64,000 nt of DNA from Pseudomonas_T sp032052615 (lineage in GTDB: Bacteria > Pseudomonadota > Gammaproteobacteria > Pseudomonadales > Pseudomonadaceae), in assembly GCA_032052615.1 (NCBI GenBank), contig DAMBWF010000002.1, positions 496,001 to 560,000 of the forward strand, in the 5' to 3' direction. Numbering within the stretch: the stretch's first letter is position 1; every line of letters starts with the position of its first letter. The translations under genes and the position numbers were made by a program. The notes below the pieces were generated by a model. That model had not been told where the DNA came from. It saw only the letters and a list, made by a program, of their open reading frames with translations, and did no database searches. Below, piece after piece: positions 17,697 to 26,729 of the stretch.

Positions 17697-18851
17697 TCAG
17701 CCGGCGACCACGCGATCGCGGCCGCCGCGCTTGGCGTCGTAGAGCGCCGTGTCGGCGCGCCGGAGCCATTGCTCCAAGGTTTCGTCGGGGCGGGCGGTGG
17801 CCACGCCGATGCTGACGGTGATGGGCAGGGCGTCGTTGTCCGAGGCTCCCCGGTAGGGATGGTCGGCGACCCGCGCGCGCAGCCGCTCGGCCACCTGCAT
17901 GGCGGTTTCCGGCCCGCTGTCGCGCAGCAGCACGACGAACTCTTCACCGCCGTAACGGCCCAGGGGCTCGTTGGCCCGCAGCCCGTCGAGCAGCACCCGC
18001 ACCATGTGCTTGAGCACCTCGTCGCCGGTCTGGTGGCCGCGCTCGTCGTTGACCCGCTTGAAGTGGTCGATATCCAGCAGCAACAGGGACGCCGGGCGCC
18101 GCGCCGACGCCAGTTCGCGGGCGGCCATGTCGAGGATCACCCGGCGCGTGTAGGCGGCGGTCAGGGTGTCGTGGCTGAGCTGCTGGATCAGCAGGGCGTA
18201 CAGGCGATCGTTGAGCATCAGGATGAAGCCCACCGAGATGCAGATGGCCAACAGGCTGTGGGTGGCGAAATACAGCACGTTGATCGGCGTGGGCGCGAGA
18301 AAGTCGCCGCTCTGCGCCGGCAGCGTCACCGCATAGAGGATGCGCAGGCAAGACACGCCGATGTCGATGAACACGCTGCCGGCGGTGAACCAGTAGGGGA
18401 AGCGGGCCCGGCCCGGCTGGCGGGGGCGGTAGCGCAGCACCGTCAGGCCGAAGTAGCCCATCAGGACGATGGACAGCCCCGAGAACACCACCATGCGGAC
18501 CGGCAGGCGGTCCTCCACGTGGAAGAAATAGGACATCAGGGCGTTGGCCAGCAGCACACTGGCGGTCAGCGCGAGGTAGTGGGGCGGCTGCTCGAAGAAG
18601 CGCCGCCCGCCGGCGCAGATCAGCGCCAGGGAGCCCAGCCCGGCCAGGTTCGCCAGGGTCAGGGAGAGCAGGTCGGGGATCATGCCCCGCAGCCCGTGGA
18701 GCAGCGAGGCGACCGTCATCAGCAGCATCGCGCCGCTCCAGTGCCGCGCGCCGCCGACTCGCTCGCGCACCGCTGGCGGCATGGCGAACAGCACCACCGC
18801 CATCAGCAGGCTGAGGGCGGAAAGGATGAAGATGATGCTGCGCGGCTCCAA
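17697..18851 (-). CDS. Membrane-bound diguanylate cyclase (GGDEF)
   Basis: Predicted to make cyclic di-GMP. The 384-residue protein has six or seven membrane segments in residues 1-200 and a GGDEF domain in the last 170. The active-site loop is RYGGEEF (about residue 300), a catalytically competent variant; GDEVLKHMVRVL and LLLDIDHFKRVNDERGHQTGD are the nucleotide- and metal-binding parts. The inhibitory RxxD motif expected five residues before GGEEF is absent (RANE), so product feedback may be missing. What the N-terminal region senses is unknown. Confidence 0.92.
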   Translation of the reverse strand: MEPRSIIFILSALSLLMAVVLFAMPPAVRERVGGARHWSGAMLLMTVASLLHGLRGMIPDLLSLTLANLAGLGSLALICAGGRRFFEQPPHYLALTASVLLANALMSYFFHVEDRLPVRMVVFSGLSIVLMGYFGLTVLRYRPRQPGRARFPYWFTAGSVFIDIGVSCLRILYAVTLPAQSGDFLAPTPINVLYFATHSLLAICISVGFILMLNDRLYALLIQQLSHDTLTAAYTRRVILDMAARELASARRPASLLLLDIDHFKRVNDERGHQTGDEVLKHMVRVLLDGLRANEPLGRYGGEEFVVLLRDSGPETAMQVAERLRARVADHPYRGASDNDALPITVSIGVATARPDETLEQWLRRADTALYDAKRGGRDRVVAG

Positions 18852-19311
18852 TACGCCCGCTCCCTCTGGCGAAAACGGGGCCTAGCCTACCGGAACGCTG
18901 GGGCTTTTGCGCAAGGGGATCGGCCTTTTCGCCGCCCTTGGCCGGCTTGGCCGATGACCGGGGCACTGGAGCGCCGGGCCTCGTGGAGCGCGGCCTTCAG
19001 CGAAGCGGCGCGGTGGGCGGCACAGTCCCGGCGGTTCGAGCGTTGGCGGATGGGCGCCGGGCCCGGCTGGGGCGCGAGCAGCCCAGGCCTGATGCGGCTC
19101 CACTCGGCTCCAGACCCGGAGTAGCGCAACGCCTCGCGAGATGGGCTTATCGTGCTGGTCGCGCCTTCGCGCCTTCGCGCCTTCGCGCCGGAACGGCGAT
19201 CGTCGCATGACGACGGCATGCGATGGCTGACGGGGCGGCCCGGATGACCCGAGCGAAGCCGTGGCATCCCTGGCGGCTCGACGGGCGCGCGGCCGGCGTG
19301 CTTCGAGCCGC
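18852..19311. other. 460-bp non-coding gap
   Basis: No credible gene on either strand. It contains an 8-bp tandem repeat (19161-19189). The GGDEF promoter should lie at its left end and the hemW 3' end abuts its right end; no clear terminator was seen. Confidence 0.6.
19161..19189. repeat. 8-bp tandem repeat, 3.6 copies
   Basis: GCGCCTTC repeated exactly three times (19161-19184) followed by GCGCC. It is in non-coding DNA between the GGDEF gene and hemW. Confidence 0.9.
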
Positions 19312-20490
19312 TCATGGGCCGCGGACCGGCTCGGCCTCGTCGGGCAGGAAACCTTGCAGCAGGTCGTTGAGGAACAGGTGGCCACGGGGCGTGGCCACCA
19401 AGCGCGCCGGGTCGGGGCGCAGCAGGCCCCGGGCTTCGGCTTCGCGGCGGCCGACGTCCAAGTGGGCCAGCGGCAGCCCGGTGCGGGCGGGGAAGTCGGC
19501 GGCGGGCACGCCCTCGGTGAGGCGCAGGGCGTTCATCAGGAATTCGAAGGGCAGCTCGTCCGCCTCCAAGCGGCGCTCGCCGGCGCGGAATGGCTTGCCG
19601 GGGGCGAGGTAGTCCTTGGGCAGGCGGGTCTTCCAGGCACGACGGATGGTGCCATCGGGGTCGCTGAGCTTGGCGTGGGCGCCAGCGCCGATGCCGAGGA
19701 AGTCGCCGAAGGTCCAGTAGTTGAGGTTGTGCCGCGCGCGCCGGCCGTGCCGGGCATAGGCGGAAATCTCGTACTGGACGAAGCCGTGCTCGGCCAGCAG
19801 GGCCTGGCCGGCTTCCTGGATGTCCCAGAGCAGGTCGTCCTCGGGCAGGCGCGGCGGCTGGCTCCAGAACACGGTGTTGGGCTCCAGGGTCAGTTGGTAC
19901 CAGGACAGGTGGGTGGGCGCCTGGGCGAGGGCGGTACGCAGGTCGCCCAAGGCGTCGTCCAGGGTTTGCCCGGGCAAGCCGTGCATGAGGTCCAGGTTGA
20001 GGTTGTCGAAGCCGGCGGCGCGCGCCATGTCCGCCGCGCGGATCGCCTCGCCGCCGTCGTGGATGCGGCCCAGGGCGGCGAGCTTGTCGCCCTGAAAGCT
20101 CTGCACGCCGATGGACAGGCGGTTGATGCCCAGGGCGCGGTAGTCGCGGAATTTCGCCTGCTCGAAGGTGCCGGGGTTGGCTTCCAGGGTGATTTCGATG
20201 TCGTCGGCGAACGCCACCCGTCGCCGCACGCCTTCGAGCAGGCGGCCCAAGGCCCGGGCGGAGAACAGGCTGGGGGTGCCGCCGCCGAAGAAGATCGAGG
20301 TCAGCGGCCGGCCATGGACCCGGGGCAGGTCGCCGTCCAGGTCCGCCAGCAGCGCGTCCACATAGGCCTCTTCCGGCAGTTCGGGACCGGCCGCGTGGGA
20401 ATTGAAGTCGCAGTACGGGCACTTGCGCACGCACCAGGGGATGTGGATGTACAGGGCCAGGGGCGGGAGGGGAGACACGGCGGCGATCAC
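19312..20490 (-). CDS. hemW: Radical SAM heme chaperone HemW
   Basis: HemW-type radical SAM protein, thought to insert heme into respiratory proteins rather than act as coproporphyrinogen dehydrogenase. The CX3CX2C motif is PWCVRKCPYCDF, followed by FFGGGTPSLF and SIGVQSFQ. The start is uncertain: GTG 20490 (VIAAVSPLPPLALYIHIPW) or GTG 20478 fit homologues, while the next in-frame ATG (20619) would add residues that look untranslated; no good Shine-Dalgarno marks either GTG. rdgB lies upstream with a 161-base gap that is unusually long for this pair. Confidence 0.92.
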   Translation of the reverse strand: MIAAVSPLPPLALYIHIPWCVRKCPYCDFNSHAAGPELPEEAYVDALLADLDGDLPRVHGRPLTSIFFGGGTPSLFSARALGRLLEGVRRRVAFADDIEITLEANPGTFEQAKFRDYRALGINRLSIGVQSFQGDKLAALGRIHDGGEAIRAADMARAAGFDNLNLDLMHGLPGQTLDDALGDLRTALAQAPTHLSWYQLTLEPNTVFWSQPPRLPEDDLLWDIQEAGQALLAEHGFVQYEISAYARHGRRARHNLNYWTFGDFLGIGAGAHAKLSDPDGTIRRAWKTRLPKDYLAPGKPFRAGERRLEADELPFEFLMNALRLTEGVPAADFPARTGLPLAHLDVGRREAEARGLLRPDPARLVATPRGHLFLNDLLQGFLPDEAEPVRGP

Positions 20491-20651
20491 GGCAAGGGCG
20501 TGGAAGGGGGCGCTATGGTCGCAGGAGTTCGCTGAACTACCAAGGACGGCGGACGAGCTGCGCCGGCGGGGACGCGGTCGTCGCGTCGCGTGAGCGGGGC
20601 GGAGCGCCCCCCAGGGCATCGCCCGGCCGGTCAGCCGCCAGGCGATGAGGC

Positions 20652-21245
20652 TCAGAGGCCGAGGCGCTGCTTCAGCAGGGCCATGGCCCGGGCGCGGTGG
20701 CTGATCCGGTTCTTGTCAGCCGGGTCCAGGGCGGCGCTGGAGCAGCCGCGCTCCGGCACCCAGAACAGCGGGTCGTAGCCGAAGCCGTGCTCGCCCTCGG
20801 CCTGGCGCAGGATGCGGCCGTGCCAGAGGCCCTCGCAGAGGATCGGCAGCGGGTCGTCGGCATGCCGCACCAAAGCCAGCACGCAGACGAACTGGGCACC
20901 GCGCGCGTCGTCCGGGATGTCGGCCAGGGCGGCCAGCAGCTTGGCGTTGTTGGCCGCGTCCCCCTGGCCGTCGGCATAGCGCGCCGAGTAGATGCCCGGC
21001 GCGCCGCCCAGGGCGTCCACCGCCAGGCCGGAGTCGTCGGCCAGGGCCGGCAGCCCCGACAGCCGCGCGGCGTTGCGCGCCTTGAGGATGGCGTTCTCGA
21101 CGAAGGACAGGCCGGTCTCTTCCGGCTCGACCTGACTGAATTCGCCGACCGAGCGCAGCGTGACCCGCGCGCCGAGCATGGCCTGGAGTTCCTTGAGCTT
21201 GCCGGCGTTGTGACTGGCCAGCACCAGTTGGTCGAGTGTCTTCAT
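20652..21245 (-). CDS. rdgB: XTP/dITP pyrophosphatase RdgB
   Basis: House-cleaning enzyme that hydrolyses dITP, XTP and ITP to monophosphates and keeps deaminated purines out of DNA. The 197-residue protein starts LVLASHNAGKLKEL (substrate-binding SHN..K), with ENAILKARNAA, the catalytic ADDSGL motif (about residues 68-73) and GFGYDPLF. It overlaps the upstream DUF4426 gene by 4 bases (ATGA). Confidence 0.97.
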   Translation of the reverse strand: MKTLDQLVLASHNAGKLKELQAMLGARVTLRSVGEFSQVEPEETGLSFVENAILKARNAARLSGLPALADDSGLAVDALGGAPGIYSARYADGQGDAANNAKLLAALADIPDDARGAQFVCVLALVRHADDPLPILCEGLWHGRILRQAEGEHGFGYDPLFWVPERGCSSAALDPADKNRISHRARAMALLKQRLGL

Positions 21246-21661
21246 TCGTCGGGGAAGATTTCCTGGTTGAAGTCGATACGGTGCGCCTCGCCGTCGGCGC
21301 CCCGGATATCGAGGCTGAAGGTCAGCACTTCGCGGCCGCCGATGGGGAATTGCGCGAGGTGGTAGAGGGCGCCGCTTTCGCGGACGTCCTTGAATTGCAG
21401 TGGCGTGCGCTTGCCCAGCAGGTCCTTGATTTCGCCGCTCACCTGGGCCGGCGCCGGCTTGCCGTCCTTGAGCACGGTGACGTTGACCACCCCCAGGGTC
21501 TTGCTGCGCACCAGGCCCGCCGCGGCGGCGGTGTCCGGTTGCAGGAAGCTGGAGTTGAAGGCGTTGTAGTGGACGTCCAGGTCGCCGAAGCGTTGCAGGC
21601 GTTCGGCGGCGGCGGGCAAGGCCAGACTCAGGGCTGAGAGCAGCAGGGCGAGGCGGCGCAT
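21242..21661 (-). CDS. DUF4426 family exported protein
   Basis: A 139-residue protein with a clear signal peptide (LALLLSALSLALPAAA) and a DUF4426 body (RFGDLDVHYNAFNSSFL, with DFNQEIFPDE at the end). Presumed periplasmic; function unknown. In Pseudomonas it is routinely placed between metW and rdgB, as here, and it overlaps rdgB by 4 bases. Confidence 0.88.
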   Translation of the reverse strand: MRRLALLLSALSLALPAAAERLQRFGDLDVHYNAFNSSFLQPDTAAAAGLVRSKTLGVVNVTVLKDGKPAPAQVSGEIKDLLGKRTPLQFKDVRESGALYHLAQFPIGGREVLTFSLDIRGADGEAHRIDFNQEIFPDE

Positions 21662-21709
21662 GGCGATTCTCCTGTCGGGCCCGGCGCGACCGGGCGGGTG
21701 GTTCGGCGT

Positions 21710-22330
21710 TCAGACGGCGATCGGGACGTCCTGGGCGCGGGGGCTGCTGACGCGGTAGATGCCGATCTCCCCCAGCAGGTTCGGCCACGCCCGGCTGGCC
21801 CAGCCGTGGCGGTGCTCGCGGTCCACGGCAAGGCGGTCCAGCACTTTCACCCGCAGCTGCCGGCACAGGGCCTCGAAGTCCTCGAAGGTGCAGAAGTGGA
21901 TGTTCGGCGTGTTGTACCAGGTATAGGGCATGAATTCCGAGACCGGCATGCGCCCTTTGCTGGCCAGGTACCAACGGCAGCGCCAGTGGCCGAAGTTGGG
22001 AAAGGTGATGATGCACTGGCGGCCGACCCGCAGCATTTCCTCAAGGATGCGGTCGGGGTAATGCACCGCCTGCAACGCCTGGGTCATCACCACCACGTCG
22101 AAGCTGTCGCTGGCGAAGTTGCCCAGGCCCTTGTCCAGGTCCTGCTCGATGACGTTGACGCCCTTTTCCACGCAGCGGGCGATGTTGTCGGGGTCGATTT
22201 CCAGGCCATAGCCGCTGACCCGCTTGTGGTCGCGCAGCCAGGCGAGCAGTTCGCCGTCGCCGCAGCCCAGGTCGAGGACCCGGCTGCCGGCGGGAATCCA
22301 CTCTTGAATGATCTCCAGGTCGGCACGCAT
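21710..22330 (-). CDS. metW: Methionine biosynthesis protein MetW
   Basis: A 206-residue SAM-dependent methyltransferase-fold protein, required with MetX for efficient homoserine acylation in several proteobacteria. The SAM-site motif DLGCGDGELLAWL (about residues 20-32) and FPNFGHWRCR are seen. It begins five bases after the metX stop, so metXW is an operon. Whether it methylates anything is not established. Confidence 0.95.
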   Translation of the reverse strand: MRADLEIIQEWIPAGSRVLDLGCGDGELLAWLRDHKRVSGYGLEIDPDNIARCVEKGVNVIEQDLDKGLGNFASDSFDVVVMTQALQAVHYPDRILEEMLRVGRQCIITFPNFGHWRCRWYLASKGRMPVSEFMPYTWYNTPNIHFCTFEDFEALCRQLRVKVLDRLAVDREHRHGWASRAWPNLLGEIGIYRVSSPRAQDVPIAV

Positions 22331-22335
22331 CGCGG

Positions 22336-23475
22336 TCACACCAGAATCCGGTTCATGTAGGCGCCGAAGCCTTGCAGGTAGCGGGGGATCGGCAGGAGGA
22401 AGGCGTCGTGGCCCTGGGGCGCGTCGATCTCCAGGTAGCAGACGTTCTTGCGCGCCACGGTCAGCGCGTCGACGATCTCCCGGGAGCGGGCCGGTGAAAA
22501 GCGCCAGTCGGTGGTGAAGGACATCACGCAGAAATCCGCCTCGGCCACCGCCAGGGTCTTGGCCAGGTCGCCGCCGTGGGCTTCGGCCGGGTCGAAGTAG
22601 TCCAGCGCCTTGGTCATCAGCAGGTAGGTGTTGCCGTCGAAGCGCCCGGAGAACTCCTCGCCCTGGTAACGCAGGTAGCTTTCCACCTGGAACTCCACAC
22701 TGTGGAAGTCGTAGGCCAGCTTGTCGTTCTTCAGGCCCCGGCCGAATTTCTCGCCCATGGCGTCGTCGGACAGGTAGGTGATATGGCCCACCATGCGCGC
22801 CAGCATCAGCCCGCGCTTGGGAATCGTGCCGTGTTCCTGGAAGTGCCCGCCGTGGAAGTCCGGGTCGGAGAGGATTGCCTGGCGCGCCACTTCGTTGAAG
22901 GCGATGTTCTGCGCCGAAAGCTTGGGCGCCGAGGCGATGGCCACGCAGTGGCGCACCCGCCGGGGATAGCTGATGGCCCATTGCAGGGCCTGCATGCCGC
23001 CCAGGCTGCCCCCCACCACCGCGGCCCAGCGCTCGATGCCCAGGGCGTCGGCCAGGCGCGCCTGGCTGCGCACCCAGTCTTCCACCGTCACCACCGGGAA
23101 GTCCGCGCCGTAGGGACGGCCGGTGGCCGGGTTGAGGCTGGTGGGGCCGGTGGAGCCGTTGCAGCCACCCAGGTTGTTCAGGGCGACGACGAAGAACCGG
23201 CGGGTGTCGATGGGCTTGCCGGGGCCGATGCAGCTATCCCACCAGCCGGGCTTGCGGTCGTCCTCGCGGTGGTAGCCGGCGGCGTGGTGGTGGCCGGACA
23301 GGGCGTGGCAGATCAGCACGGCGTTGCTACGGGCGGCGTTCAGTTCGCCGTAGGTTTCGTAGACCAGGTCGTAGTTGGCCAGGCTGCGCCCGCAGGCGAG
23401 GGCCAGCGGCTCGTCGAAGTGGAGGGTGCGGGGGGCGACCAGGCCAACGGAATCTTCGGGAAAGACGGAGGGCAT
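22336..23475 (-). CDS. metX: Homoserine O-acyltransferase MetX (likely O-succinyltransferase)
   Basis: First committed step of methionine synthesis: acylation of homoserine. The 379-residue alpha/beta hydrolase-fold enzyme has the nucleophile elbow VVGGSLGGMQ (Ser157) and the family motifs GWWDSCIGPGKPID and NNLGGCNGSTGPTS. Pseudomonas MetX enzymes are reported to prefer succinyl-CoA, so O-succinyltransferase is the better guess, but acyl specificity was not determined here. Confidence 0.95.
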   Translation of the reverse strand: MPSVFPEDSVGLVAPRTLHFDEPLALACGRSLANYDLVYETYGELNAARSNAVLICHALSGHHHAAGYHREDDRKPGWWDSCIGPGKPIDTRRFFVVALNNLGGCNGSTGPTSLNPATGRPYGADFPVVTVEDWVRSQARLADALGIERWAAVVGGSLGGMQALQWAISYPRRVRHCVAIASAPKLSAQNIAFNEVARQAILSDPDFHGGHFQEHGTIPKRGLMLARMVGHITYLSDDAMGEKFGRGLKNDKLAYDFHSVEFQVESYLRYQGEEFSGRFDGNTYLLMTKALDYFDPAEAHGGDLAKTLAVAEADFCVMSFTTDWRFSPARSREIVDALTVARKNVCYLEIDAPQGHDAFLLPIPRYLQGFGAYMNRILV

Positions 23476-23553
23476 CGGGCCAGCTCTGGATGCGGGAGAG
23501 GCGCCAGTCTAAAGAGCGCCGCCCCCCGGGGCAAGGCAACCGCCGGGCCGCCC

Positions 23554-25539
23554 TCAGGCCTGCTCGACGCTCTGCGGGCGCGCCGTGCCCGGCAGGGTGA
23601 CCACCTTGCCCTGGCGCTGGATCGGCGCCGGGCGACGCAGGATGCGTAGCATGTCGTTGGCCTGGGCCAATTGCGTGTCCAGCGCCTCGGCGTACTGGTC
23701 GAGCTGCTGCACCCGCTGGCTGGCGTTCTGGGTTTCCTGGGCCAGGGCCTTGAGCCGCAGCATGTGGCTTTCCAGCAGTTGCTTGTGTTCCAGGGTGTGC
23801 TGCATCAGCGGCATCAGCGCATCGCTGGCCCACTGGGCGGCCTCGCGGCGCAGGCGCTGGTGCAGGCCGATCACTTCCTGCACCAGGGTGGCGAAGAAGC
23901 GCCGGGTGAGGGCGCGCTGTTCGGTGAGCAGGGTCTTCACGTGCAGGCGGAAGCGGTCGGCCTGGGCCCGCAGTTTCGCCAGGTCGCGCTGGTAGCGGCG
24001 CACGTCGAAGCGCGGCGCGTCCATGCCGTGCAGCGGGTTTTCCTCGCTGTGCCGGCGGTAAATGGCCGCCACCATGCGGTTGGCCAGCTCCGCCTCGTGC
24101 TCGAAGGCGTGCAGGTCGGCCTCCACCGAGCGGAAGAAGTGCAGGATCGCCTGGTTGATGCCCAGGGTGGTCCAACTGCCGGTGAGGTTGTGCCGCGCCT
24201 TTTGCAGGTGCTGTTCCAGGCGATCCGAGCGCGCCGCCAGGCGCAGCAGGTCGCCCTGGCGCTTGAGCAGGCGCTGGTTGGTCTTCAGGCCCAGCAACCG
24301 GCGATGGTGCAGGGTGTGGTCGTCCTTGGTGCGGGCGGTGAGTTCGAACAGCATCTGCCCGTTGTGCTGGCGGTGATGGGCGAGCAGCGCGCGCTGCTCG
24401 CGGATGCGTTCCAGGCGCAGCCCGAGCGCCTGTTGGCTGCTCTGCAACAGGGCCAGCACCTGGCCCACCACCCGCTCCTCCAGCAGCCGTTCCTTGCGCG
24501 CTACGATGCGCTCGCAGAGCAGGGTCTCCAGGCGCTCCACCTGGCTGCGCTCGAGCAGCGCGCGGTCGCCGCGCACCTTGGCCAGCAGGGCCTGCTTGGC
24601 CGACAGCGGCAGCACTTCGTCGCGGGACAGGCCGAGCTGGCGCGCGGTGTCGCCCTGGATGCGCCGGATGGCGTTCTGGGTGAAGCGCTCGCCGGCCAGG
24701 TCGTCCCAGAGCACATCGATCTTGTTCAGCACGGCGAACAGGCTGGTCTGGGCCTCGTCGTCCAAGGGGCGGATGTGCTGGCGCCAGATGTCCATGTCGC
24801 TGGCGGTGACACCGGCGTCGGCGGAGAGCAGGAGGATCACCGCCTGGGCCGCGGGCAGCATCGACAGGGTCAACTCCGGCTCGCTGCCCAAGGCGTTCAG
24901 CCCGGGGGTGTCGAGGATGCGCAGGCCCTGGCGCAGCAAGGGGTGATCGAGGTTGACCAGGGCGTGGCGCCAGGCCGGCACCCGCACGTGGTCCGGCGTG
25001 GCGTCGGGCTCCAGGGCGTCGGGATGGAAGCCCAGTTGGATCGCCTGCTCCACCGGCATCGGCTTGCTGCGCGCCACCTGGGCGAAGGCCCTCGCCATGT
25101 TCTCCGGGTCGTCCGGGTCCAGGGGAATGTTCACCCAGTGGCGCGGCACCCGCTTGAATTGGGCGATGCTGGCGTTGGTCGCCCGGGTCTCGATGGGCAG
25201 CAGGCGGATGTAGGCGCGCTCCGAGCGCGGGTCGTGGAACAGCTCGGTGGGGCACATGGTGGTGCGCCCGGCCTGGGACGGCAGCATGCGCTGGCCGTAC
25301 TGGGCGAAGAACAGGCTGTTGATCAGCTCGGTCTTGCCCCGGGAGAACTCGCCGACGAAGGCCAGGGTGATGTGGTCGGTGCGCAGCAGGCGCAGGGCGC
25401 GGTCGAGCTTGGCCTGCACCGGCTCGGAGCTGAGTCGGTTGTGCTCCAGCCAGGAGCGGTAGCGGGTGATCTCGCGGATCAGTTCGCGCTTCCAGGCAAC
25501 GTAGGCATCCACCTGCTGGCCGAGACGCTCCATGCTCAT
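23554..25539 (-). CDS. Dynamin-like large GTPase
   Basis: A 661-residue dynamin-family GTPase. The P-loop is GEFSRGKT (residues 63-70), the TTMCPTE switch I region lies near residue 92, DTPGLN (G3) and LNKID (G4) follow, and the last 300 residues are highly charged and helical (coiled-coil-like), as in bacterial dynamins. No membrane segment is obvious. Bacterial relatives remodel or protect membranes, but the role of this conserved Pseudomonas type is not known to me. Start ATG 25539 follows AGGAGG by nine bases; ATG 25533 is an alternative. It stands alone upstream of metX. Confidence 0.88.
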   Translation of the reverse strand: MSMERLGQQVDAYVAWKRELIREITRYRSWLEHNRLSSEPVQAKLDRALRLLRTDHITLAFVGEFSRGKTELINSLFFAQYGQRMLPSQAGRTTMCPTELFHDPRSERAYIRLLPIETRATNASIAQFKRVPRHWVNIPLDPDDPENMARAFAQVARSKPMPVEQAIQLGFHPDALEPDATPDHVRVPAWRHALVNLDHPLLRQGLRILDTPGLNALGSEPELTLSMLPAAQAVILLLSADAGVTASDMDIWRQHIRPLDDEAQTSLFAVLNKIDVLWDDLAGERFTQNAIRRIQGDTARQLGLSRDEVLPLSAKQALLAKVRGDRALLERSQVERLETLLCERIVARKERLLEERVVGQVLALLQSSQQALGLRLERIREQRALLAHHRQHNGQMLFELTARTKDDHTLHHRRLLGLKTNQRLLKRQGDLLRLAARSDRLEQHLQKARHNLTGSWTTLGINQAILHFFRSVEADLHAFEHEAELANRMVAAIYRRHSEENPLHGMDAPRFDVRRYQRDLAKLRAQADRFRLHVKTLLTEQRALTRRFFATLVQEVIGLHQRLRREAAQWASDALMPLMQHTLEHKQLLESHMLRLKALAQETQNASQRVQQLDQYAEALDTQLAQANDMLRILRRPAPIQRQGKVVTLPGTARPQSVEQA

Positions 25540-25781
25540 CCGGACGATCCTCCTGGCGTGGGCGCGCCTTTGGGCGCGCGGGTCGCGGCATTATGCGGGG
25601 GCGGGGGAGGGCGTCAATCGGCGCGGGGCGCGTAAGGTCGCCGCGGACACCCGAGCGGTCGATTCGTATCGATCCGGCGAGAAGGGCGCGAGCCGCCGGG
25701 TGGGGCGCCGCCGAGCGGCCGGCGCAGCGCCGGACGAGAGCGCAGGGGAGGCCGATCAGGAAAAGAAGACGTGGCGCCGGG

Positions 25782-25809
25782 CACGCCAGCCCGGACACGC
25801 CAGCCTGGG
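25782..25809. repeat. 14-bp direct repeat, two copies
   Basis: CACGCCAGCC followed by CGGA (25782-25795) or TGGG (25796-25809), adjacent copies next to the 3' end of the DUF167 gene. The rest of the 25540-25809 gap shows no gene. Confidence 0.75.
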
Positions 25810-26103
25810 CTAGCCCCGGGGGCACAACCCGGGCAGGTCGGGCAGGCGCTTTGGCTGGCGCACCCGTACCCGTTTTTGCCGGTTCAGCTCGCCGCTTTCC
25901 AGGCTGACCTGGCTTTTCGCCACGCCAAAGGCCTCGGCGAGGAAGGCCAGCAGGTGGGCGTTGGCCTTGCCCTCCACCGGCGGCGCGGTGAGGCGGATCT
26001 TCAGTCGTTCGCCGTGCAGCCCGGCGAAGGCGTCGCCGCTGGCCCGGGGTTGCAGGTGGCAATCGAGGATCAGGTCCTCGCCGTCCCAGCGGAAGAAGGC
26101 CAT
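25810..26103 (-). CDS. yggU: DUF167 (YggU) family protein
   Basis: A 97-residue cytoplasmic protein of the UPF0235/YggU family. DLILDCHLQPRASGD at the N-terminus and RLTAPPVEGKANAHLLAFLAEAFGV in the middle are family hallmarks. Function unknown. It follows the YggT-type gene by six bases in the conserved yggS-proC-yggT-yggU order. Confidence 0.92.
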   Translation of the reverse strand: MAFFRWDGEDLILDCHLQPRASGDAFAGLHGERLKIRLTAPPVEGKANAHLLAFLAEAFGVAKSQVSLESGELNRQKRVRVRQPKRLPDLPGLCPRG

Positions 26104-26109
26104 GGTGCC

Positions 26110-26703
26110 TTACATGAACGGGCTGAGGATCTTCGGCATCTGGGTCATCGCCGCCAGGTTGCCGATCACCAGCATGTCCAGCAGGTTCAGCGCGATGAAG
26201 GCGAAGATCGGCGAGATATCCAGGCCGCCCAGGTTCGGCAGGATGCGCCGGAACGGGCTCAGCAGCGGCTCGCAGATCTGGTTGATCAACTGAGCGCCGG
26301 GGTTGTAGCTGCCGGGCGCCACCCAGGAGAGGATCACGCTGACGATCAGGGCGAAGAAGAACACCTTGAGGAACAGCGAGGTCACGCCGATCAGCGACCA
26401 CACCAGCACGTTGGGCAGGAAACCGGCCACCCCATAGCCCATCAGCGCCAGGGTCACCAGCATCAGCAGCATCTGCACCAGGATCGCCAGCAGCAGCGAG
26501 GCCAGGTCGAGGCCGGCGAAGCCGGGCACGATCCGCCGCAGCGGGCGCAGCAGCGGCTGGGTGGCCTTCACCACGAACTGGCTGAGGGGGTTGTAGAAGT
26601 CCGCGCGCACCAATTGCAGGATGAAGCGCAGCAGGACGATCAGCAGGTAGAGGCTGCCGAGGGTCTGCAGCACATAGATGAGGGCGGTGTTCAGTCCGAT
26701 CAT
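26110..26703 (-). CDS. yggT: YggT family membrane protein
   Basis: A 197-residue inner-membrane protein with two copies of the YggT unit: a hydrophobic segment, then NPLSQFVVKATQPLLRPLRRIVPG in the first half and NPGAQLINQICEPLLSPFRRILPN in the second. Relatives have been linked to osmotic or potassium stress; the role here is unknown. It lies 26 bases after proC in the yggS-proC-yggT-yggU operon. Confidence 0.93.
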   Translation of the reverse strand: MIGLNTALIYVLQTLGSLYLLIVLLRFILQLVRADFYNPLSQFVVKATQPLLRPLRRIVPGFAGLDLASLLLAILVQMLLMLVTLALMGYGVAGFLPNVLVWSLIGVTSLFLKVFFFALIVSVILSWVAPGSYNPGAQLINQICEPLLSPFRRILPNLGGLDISPIFAFIALNLLDMLVIGNLAAMTQMPKILSPFM

Positions 26704-26729
26704 GGTCGCTCCGTGGTTCGTCTAATCGC

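Noticed and set aside
23476..23553. S-adenosylmethionine riboswitch before metX
   Set aside because: The 78-base gap is too short and shows no recognisable SAM riboswitch core.
23327..26401. 1024-codon open frame on the minus strand across the dynamin-like gene and its neighbours
   Set aside because: Arginine/proline/alanine-rich translation without domains; it overlaps well-supported genes in another frame.
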